DNA from: Brevundimonas sp.
GTDB lineage: Bacteria; Pseudomonadota; Alphaproteobacteria; Caulobacterales; Caulobacteraceae
Reading direction: 5' to 3'
NCBI RefSeq assembly: GCF_013912005.1
Contig: NZ_JACESB010000009.1
Location: 1-64,000 of the forward strand
DNA: 64,000 nucleotides
The notes under the pieces are model-generated. The model saw only the letters and a list, made by a program, of their open reading frames with translations. It did no database searches and was not told where the DNA came from. The translations under genes and the position numbers were made by a program. This document shows positions 58,605 to 64,000 of this stretch, one piece after another (within the stretch, counting starts at the first letter, position 1; every line of letters begins with the position of its first letter).

Positions 58605-61600
58605 ATGAACATCTCCCGCTTCTTCATCGACCGGCCGATCTTCGCGGCCGTGATCTCGGTGTTCATCACCCTGATCGGCCTGTTCGCCTACCCGCTGCTG
58701 CCGCTGTCGCAGTATCCGGAGATCGCGCCGCCGACGATCACCATCAACACCGCCTATCCGGGGGCCTCGGCCGAGACCCTGGCCGAGACCGTCGCCGCCC
58801 CGATCGAGCAGGAGGTCAACGGCGTCGAGGGGATGCTCTACCTGTCGTCCTCGTCGACCTCGGACGGGGCGGTGGCGATCACCGTCACCTTCAATCCGGG
58901 CACCGACCTCGACGCCGCCCAGGTGCTGGTCCAGAACCGCGTCGCCCTCGCCGAGCCGCGCCTGCCGGAGCAGGTCCGCCAGATCGGCGTGACGGTGAAC
59001 AAGCAGGAGTCGGGCTTCCTGATGATCCTGGGGCTGACCTCCCCGGATCGCAGCCTGAACAACGACTACGTCGGCAACTACGCCCAGTCGGTGCTGCGCG
59101 ACCGCCTGCTCCGCATCGAGGGGGTGGGCAACGTCCAGGTGTTCGGCGGCGGCAACTACTCGATGCGGGTGTGGATCGATCCGGCCAAGGCCGCGGCCCG
59201 CAATCTGACCGGACCGGACATCGTCGCCGCCCTGCGCGCCCAGAACGTCCAGGCCGCCGCCGGGGCGATCGGCCAGCCCCCGTTCGCCGCCAACGCCTCG
59301 GCCTTCCAGCTGCCGGTGCAGGTGCAGGGCCGCCTGAGCGATCCGGAGCAGTTCGGCGACATCGTCATCAAGACCGACGCCGAGGGCCGCGTGACCCGCG
59401 TCCGCGACGTCGCGCGCATCGAGCTGGGGGCCCAGGACTACGGCATCCGCGGCTTCTTCGACGGCCAGCGCGGCGTCGGCATCGCCATCGTCCAGCAGCC
59501 GGGCGCCAACGCCCTCGGCACCGCCGAGCGGGTGCTGGCGGAAGTCGAGGCCGTGCGGCCGGAGCTGCCGCAGGGCATGGACGTCCACATCGCCTACAAC
59601 CCCACGGAGTTCGTCGCCGCCTCGGTGGAGTCGGTCCAGCACACCCTGTTCGAGGCCGTGATCCTCGTGGTGCTGGTGGTCATCGTCTTCCTGCAGACCT
59701 GGCGGGCGGCGATCATTCCGATCGTGGCGATTCCGGTGGCCCTGGTGGCGACCTTCGCCGTGCAGCTGATGCTCGGCTTCTCGATCAACTCCCTGTCGCT
59801 GTTCGCCCTCGTCCTCGCCGTCGGCATCGTCGTCGACGACGCCATCGTCGTGGTCGAGAACGTCGAGCGCTACATCCGCGAGGGGCTGACCCCGCGCGAG
59901 GCGGCCTACCGCTCGATGCAGGAAGTCTCGGGCGCCCTGATCGCCATCGGCCTGGTGCTGGTCTCGGTGTTCGTCCCCACCATGTTCGTCCCCGGGATCC
60001 CCGGAATCTTCTATCGCGAGTTCGCCATCGTCATCTCGACGGCGGCGGTGGTCTCGCTGATCGTCTCGCTGACCCTGTCGCCGGCCATGGCGGCCCTGCT
60101 GCTGAAGCCGCACCGGGCGCATGACCACAACGCCCGCAAGCCCGGCCTGCTCGGCACGGTCGCGCACTACGGCGGCTGGGCGGGCCGGCGGTTCAACGAG
60201 GGCTTCGACTGGCTGTCGGACCGGTACGGCCGGCTGACGGCCCGGCTCGTGCGCACCGTCGGCATCGTGCTGGTCGTCTACGTCGGCCTGCTGGCGCTGA
60301 CCGGCTGGCGCCTGATGGACACCCCGTCCGGCTTCATCCCGGAGCAGGACCAAGGCTTCCTGATCGGCGTGGTGCAGCTGCCGCCCGGGGCCTCCCTGGA
60401 CCGCACAGAGGCGGTGATGACCCGCGCCTCCGAGATCATCAAGGGCACCGAGGGCGTGGAGGGCATGGTCGCCTTCGCCGGTCTCGACGGCTCCAGCTTC
60501 TCGTTCGGCTCCAACGCCGCGACCATCTTCGTCCGCCTCGACGCCTTCGACGACCGCAAGACGGCCGAGCAGAGCGCCGCGGCCCTGGCGGGCGCCATCA
60601 CCGGCGCCACCTACGGCATCGAGGACGCCAACATCTTCGTCATCGCCCCGCCGGCGGTGCAGGGGCTGGGCAACGGCAACGGCTTCCAGCTGATGGTGCA
60701 GGACCGCTCCGGCGCCGGCTACCGCGCGCTGGAAGGCGCCACCTTCGCCATGATGGGCGCGGCCGCCCAGTCGCCCGACCAAGTGCAGCAGGTCTTCTCG
60801 ACCTACAACACCGGCTCGCCGCGAATCGCCGCCGACGTCGACCGCGACCGGGCGCTGATGATGGGCGTCCAGCCCGCCGACGTGTTCAACACGCTCGGCG
60901 TCTATCTCGGCTCGTCCTACGTCAACGACTTCAACTTCCTCGGCCGCACCTTCCGGGTCACGGCCCAGGCGGAGCCGACCTCGCGCGACGACATCGCCGA
61001 CATCGCCAACCTGAAGACCCGCTCGGCCTCGGGGGCGATGGTGCCGATCGGCTCGGTCGCCACCCTGCGCGAAGACTCCGGGCCCGCCCGGGTGGTGCGC
61101 TACAACCTGTTCCCCGCCTCCGAACTGCAGGGACAAGCGGCCGCCGGCGTCTCCTCCGGCCAGGCGATCGCGACCATGGAGCAGCTGGCCGAGGCCACCC
61201 TGCCGCCGGGCTTCTCCTACGAGTGGACCGGTCTGGCGCTGCAGGAGAAGCAGTCGGCGGGGGGCGCGACCGTGGTCTTCGCCCTGGCGGTGGTCTTCGT
61301 CTTCCTGGTGCTGGCCGCCCAGTACGAGGCCTTCACCCTGCCCCTGGCCGTCGTCCTGATCGTGCCGATGTGCATCCTGGCGGCGATGATCGGGGTCAAC
61401 CTGCGCGGTCTGGACAACAACATCCTCGTCCAGATCGGTCTGGTGGTGCTGATCGCGCTCGCGGCCAAGAACGCCATCCTGATCGTGGAGTTCGCCAAAC
61501 AGGCCGAGGACGAGGGACTGAACCGCTGGGACGCCGCCGTGCGCGCCGCCCGGACCCGCCTGCGTCCGATCCTGATGACCTCGTTCGCCTTCATCTTCGG

Positions 61601-61853
61601 CGTCGTGCCGCTGATGCTGGCGACCGGCCCCGGCGCCGAGATGCGCCAGTCGCTCGGCACCGCGGTCTTCTCCGGCATGCTCGGCGTGACCCTGTTCGGC
61701 CTGATCTTCACGCCCGTCTTCTACGTCGTCTGCCGCTGGCTGGGGTCGAAGATGCCGAAGGCGCCGGAGAAGGAACGGACCATCCCGACCACCGAAGGCC
61801 TGCCGCCCCACACCGAAATCCAGCCGTCCGCCCCGCGGACGGGAGACGCCTGA
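58605..61853 (+). CDS. RND multidrug efflux transporter (AcrB/MexB-like)
   Basis: The 1082-residue HAE1-type pump starts ISRFFIDRPIFAAVISVFITLIG. It has 12 membrane helices in two sets around two large periplasmic loops. The proton-relay pair of acidic residues is visible in GIVVDDAIVVVENVER, and the lysine of the second set in LIALAAKNAILIVEFAKQ. Charged substrates, dyes or detergents are typical for the family. It is in an operon with the adaptor and channel genes under TetR control. Confidence 0.96.
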   Translation: MNISRFFIDRPIFAAVISVFITLIGLFAYPLLPLSQYPEIAPPTITINTAYPGASAETLAETVAAPIEQEVNGVEGMLYLSSSSTSDGAVAITVTFNPGTDLDAAQVLVQNRVALAEPRLPEQVRQIGVTVNKQESGFLMILGLTSPDRSLNNDYVGNYAQSVLRDRLLRIEGVGNVQVFGGGNYSMRVWIDPAKAAARNLTGPDIVAALRAQNVQAAAGAIGQPPFAANASAFQLPVQVQGRLSDPEQFGDIVIKTDAEGRVTRVRDVARIELGAQDYGIRGFFDGQRGVGIAIVQQPGANALGTAERVLAEVEAVRPELPQGMDVHIAYNPTEFVAASVESVQHTLFEAVILVVLVVIVFLQTWRAAIIPIVAIPVALVATFAVQLMLGFSINSLSLFALVLAVGIVVDDAIVVVENVERYIREGLTPREAAYRSMQEVSGALIAIGLVLVSVFVPTMFVPGIPGIFYREFAIVISTAAVVSLIVSLTLSPAMAALLLKPHRAHDHNARKPGLLGTVAHYGGWAGRRFNEGFDWLSDRYGRLTARLVRTVGIVLVVYVGLLALTGWRLMDTPSGFIPEQDQGFLIGVVQLPPGASLDRTEAVMTRASEIIKGTEGVEGMVAFAGLDGSSFSFGSNAATIFVRLDAFDDRKTAEQSAAALAGAITGATYGIEDANIFVIAPPAVQGLGNGNGFQLMVQDRSGAGYRALEGATFAMMGAAAQSPDQVQQVFSTYNTGSPRIAADVDRDRALMMGVQPADVFNTLGVYLGSSYVNDFNFLGRTFRVTAQAEPTSRDDIADIANLKTRSASGAMVPIGSVATLREDSGPARVVRYNLFPASELQGQAAAGVSSGQAIATMEQLAEATLPPGFSYEWTGLALQEKQSAGGATVVFALAVVFVFLVLAAQYEAFTLPLAVVLIVPMCILAAMIGVNLRGLDNNILVQIGLVVLIALAAKNAILIVEFAKQAEDEGLNRWDAAVRAARTRLRPILMTSFAFIFGVVPLMLATGPGAEMRQSLGTAVFSGMLGVTLFGLIFTPVFYVVCRWLGSKMPKAPEKERTIPTTEGLPPHTEIQPSAPRTGDA

Positions 61854-63289
61854 TGATCGAACGACCCTCTCTCCGGTTCCTGACCGCAACCGCCGGCGCC
61901 AGCCTCCTCCTGGCCTCGTGCGCGGTCGGGCCGAAGGCGCCCGACGCCGCCCTTCCCCCCCAGGCGTCGGGCGCCTTCATCGGCGCCGCCACCCCCGCCG
62001 TGTCCGCCGAGGCGGCGCGCGACGACTGGTGGCGGCTGTATGACGACCCGGCGCTGGACGGCCTCGTCGCCGAGGCCCTGGCGAACAACAACGAACTCGA
62101 GGCGGCGGCCGCGAACCTGCGCCGCGTCCGGGCGGCGCTCGGCGAGGCCCGGACCGCCCGCCTGCCCGGGACCACGACGGCCGGCGGCTTCAGCACCGGC
62201 CGTCCCTCGGCGGCGACGGTCCCGGGGCTTCCCGCCGGCGCCGAGGCCCCGGAGACCGACACATACGACGTCGGGCTGGACGTCTCCTACGAGATCGACC
62301 TGTTCGGCCGGGTCGGCTCGGTCATCCGCGCCGCCCGCGCCGACGCGGACGCCGCCGCCGCCGCCCTCGATGTGGTGCGGGTCAGCGTCGCCGCCGAGAC
62401 CGCCCGCGCCTACGCCGACGCCTGCTCCGCCAACGCCCGCATCGACGTGGCGCAACGCACGGTCGAGCTGCAGGCCGACACCCTCGCCCTGACCGAAAGG
62501 CTGCTCGCGGCGGGTTCCGGCAACGGGCTCGACACCGCCCGGGCCCGGGCGGCGCTGGAGACCACCCGCGCCTCCCTGCCGCCGCTGCGCGCCGAGCGGG
62601 ACGGCGCCCTGTTCCGGCTCGCCACCCTGACCGGCCGCACCCCCGCGGAGACCAGCGAGGCGGCGCGGAGTTGCGCCCGCCCGCCGCAACTGTCGCAGCC
62701 GATCCCGGTCGGCGACGGCGCCCGGCTGCTGGCCCGCCGCCCCGACGTTCGCCGGGCCGCGCGCGAGCTCGCCGCCGCCGCGGCGCGGGTGAACGTCGCC
62801 ACCGCCGACCTGTTTCCGCGCGTCACGCTCGGCGGCGGTCTCGGCGCCACGGCGCTGGAGGCGGACGGGCTCGGCGACAGCGAGAATTTCCGCTTCAGCG
62901 TCGGACCGCTGATCAGCTGGTCCTTCCCCAACGTCCTCGCCGCCCGGGCCCGCATCGAACAGGCCGACGCGGCCTCGGACGCGGCCCTGGCGGGGTTCGA
63001 CCAGACCGTGCTGGTGGCCCTGCAGGAGACCGAGACGGCGCTGGCCAACTACGCCAACGAGCTGGATCGCCGCAGCGCCCTGCAGGCGGCCCGGGACGAG
63101 GCCGCGCGGGCCGCCCGCCTGTCGCGCCTGCGCTTCGACGCGGGGGTCGACAGCTTCCTGGCCGTCCTCGACGCCGAGCGGACGCTGGCCGGCGCGGACG
63201 CCCAGCTGGCGGCCTCCGACGCTCTCGTCACCACCTATCAGATCGCCCTGTTCAAGGCGCTGGCGGGGGGCTGGGCCGGCGAGGGCTGA
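61853..63289 (+). CDS. RND outer-membrane channel lipoprotein (NodT/OprM family)
   Basis: The 478-residue TolC-like channel begins with a lipobox (SLLLASCAVGPK) and has the duplicated outer-membrane efflux domain: DDWWRLYDDPALDGLVAEALANN and YEIDLFGRVGSVIRAARADADAA, then RPDVRRAARELAAAAARVNVATADLFPRVTLGG. Its start overlaps the pump stop by one base (TGATG). It completes the three-part export system. Confidence 0.94.
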   Translation: MIERPSLRFLTATAGASLLLASCAVGPKAPDAALPPQASGAFIGAATPAVSAEAARDDWWRLYDDPALDGLVAEALANNNELEAAAANLRRVRAALGEARTARLPGTTTAGGFSTGRPSAATVPGLPAGAEAPETDTYDVGLDVSYEIDLFGRVGSVIRAARADADAAAAALDVVRVSVAAETARAYADACSANARIDVAQRTVELQADTLALTERLLAAGSGNGLDTARARAALETTRASLPPLRAERDGALFRLATLTGRTPAETSEAARSCARPPQLSQPIPVGDGARLLARRPDVRRAARELAAAAARVNVATADLFPRVTLGGGLGATALEADGLGDSENFRFSVGPLISWSFPNVLAARARIEQADAASDAALAGFDQTVLVALQETETALANYANELDRRSALQAARDEAARAARLSRLRFDAGVDSFLAVLDAERTLAGADAQLAASDALVTTYQIALFKALAGGWAGEG

Positions 63290-63311
63290 TCCGGCGAGGG
63301 CCGGGACGGGG

Positions 63312-64000
63312 TCAGGCCGCCGCGACGGCCGTCCCCGCCCCGCCGCCGCGCGTGGCGCGATGCAGGGCGTCGTACAGCTTGCGGGGCTCCAGCGGCTTGG
63401 CGAGCCAGTCGGTCATCCCGGCCGCGCGACAGGCCGCGACCTGGCTGGCCTCCGTGCCGGCGCTGAAGCCGATCACCGGGATTTGGGCATTGCGGCCGCC
63501 CGAGGCGCGCAGCCGCCGGGTCGTCTCGTTGCCGTCGATCCCGGGCATGTTCACGTCCATGAGCACCAGGTCGAAGTCCTGCCCGGCCAGCGCCGCCAGG
63601 GCCTCGTGCCCATCCGACGCCGTGACGAAGTCGACGCCCAGCGGCTGGAGCACCAGGGCCAGGGTGCGTCGGTTGATCTCGTGGTCGTCGACGGCGAGGA
63701 TTCGCAGACGCCGGTCCAGCTCGGACCTGGCCTCGGGGCGCGCCTCGACCGCCACCGGCTGGCCCACCGCGAGCCGCAGCGACAGGGTGAAGGCCGCGCC
63801 CTCTCCCGGCTGACTCGCCACGGTGAGATCCCCGCCCATCAGCTGCGCCAGGTCGCGGCTGACCTTCAGGCCCAGGCCGGTGCCGCCATAGGTGCGCGCC
63901 ACCTCGGCGGAACCCTGCGCGAAGGGCGTGAACAGACGATCGAGCGCCTCCGGGGGAATGCCCTGCCCCTGGTCGCGCACGGTGATCTCGATCGCGACCG
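63312..64000 (-). CDS. Hybrid sensor histidine kinase, C-terminal part, cut by the window edge
   Basis: The visible 229 residues hold the end of a HATPase_c domain (VRDQGQGIPPEALDRLFTPFAQGS, GTGLGLKVSRDLAQLMGGDL) and a full C-terminal receiver with ILAVDDHEINRRTL, the phosphoacceptor Asp in LVLMDVNMPGIDGNE, and a Lys in WLAKPLEP. The N-terminal sensor lies outside the window. The gene is convergent with the RND operon and ends 22 bp from its stop. The signal is unknown. Confidence 0.93.
   Translation of the reverse strand, partial: VAIEITVRDQGQGIPPEALDRLFTPFAQGSAEVARTYGGTGLGLKVSRDLAQLMGGDLTVASQPGEGAAFTLSLRLAVGQPVAVEARPEARSELDRRLRILAVDDHEINRRTLALVLQPLGVDFVTASDGHEALAALAGQDFDLVLMDVNMPGIDGNETTRRLRASGGRNAQIPVIGFSAGTEASQVAACRAAGMTDWLAKPLEPRKLYDALHRATRGGGAGTAVAAA

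Noticed and set aside
58449-61889. Open frame of 1146 codons on the minus strand
   Set aside because: Mirror of the RND pump gene, with low-complexity sequence and no motif.

Overview
The window is a GC-rich (roughly 70 percent by eye) stretch of an alphaproteobacterial chromosome, most likely from the order Caulobacterales (Brevundimonas, Phenylobacterium or Caulobacter type). It carries CtrA, ChpT and CckA with their diagnostic residues, a DivJ-like kinase, GANTC and GTTAAC motifs at cell-cycle promoters, and a recA-alaS-icd neighbourhood. No rRNA, tRNA, CRISPR array, prophage or intact insertion sequence was recognised. Both ends cut through genes.

Layout. 0-3 kb: nadA (quinolinate synthase) with two candidate operators, then the alkylation-repair pair ogt and an Ada-type protein whose AlkA part has lost its catalytic core. 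3-17 kb: a secreted unknown, an SLC13 anion transporter, a PadR/HAAS pair, Ku, an ABC ATPase with an ABC-2 permease/M1 peptidase fusion, malate synthase G, and a divergent HxlR/SDR pair. 17-21 kb: RhlE helicase, an MpaB-type DUF2236 protein running into a DUF1902/HicA toxin-antitoxin pair, and an orphan gene of lower GC flanked by two copies of a 25-nt repeat. 21-26 kb: ctrA with a dense regulatory region, a divergent DnaA-domain-IV-like protein and DUF6456 protein, SufE, and a DivJ-like kinase. 26-35 kb: small conserved unknowns, prfC, cysQ, chpT, a CheY-like regulator and CheR. 35-47 kb: a GFA enzyme, an M28 peptidase, recA, alaS, two DUF2939 paralogues, icd, a thioredoxin-reductase-like flavoprotein and a LysR regulator. 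47-57 kb: two tandem Tat-exported DUF885 proteins, cckA, an amino-acid dehydrogenase, a lipoprotein hydrolase, a uracil-DNA glycosylase-family protein and a thioesterase. 57-64 kb: a TetR-controlled RND efflux operon and the 3' part of a hybrid histidine kinase.

How the genes fit together. CckA, ChpT and CtrA form the phosphorelay that controls the Caulobacterales cell cycle, and all three lie within 32 kb, together with a kinase of the type that acts upstream of them. Genome-maintenance genes (ogt, the Ada-type gene, ku, recA, the UDG-family gene) are scattered through the window. The most noteworthy places are the ctrA/DnaA-like intergenic region, the AlkA domain without its catalytic core, and the small 20-21.2 kb island. 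No complete new defence or biosynthetic system could be demonstrated; the orphan gene in the island and several small ORFs are the best unexplained candidates.
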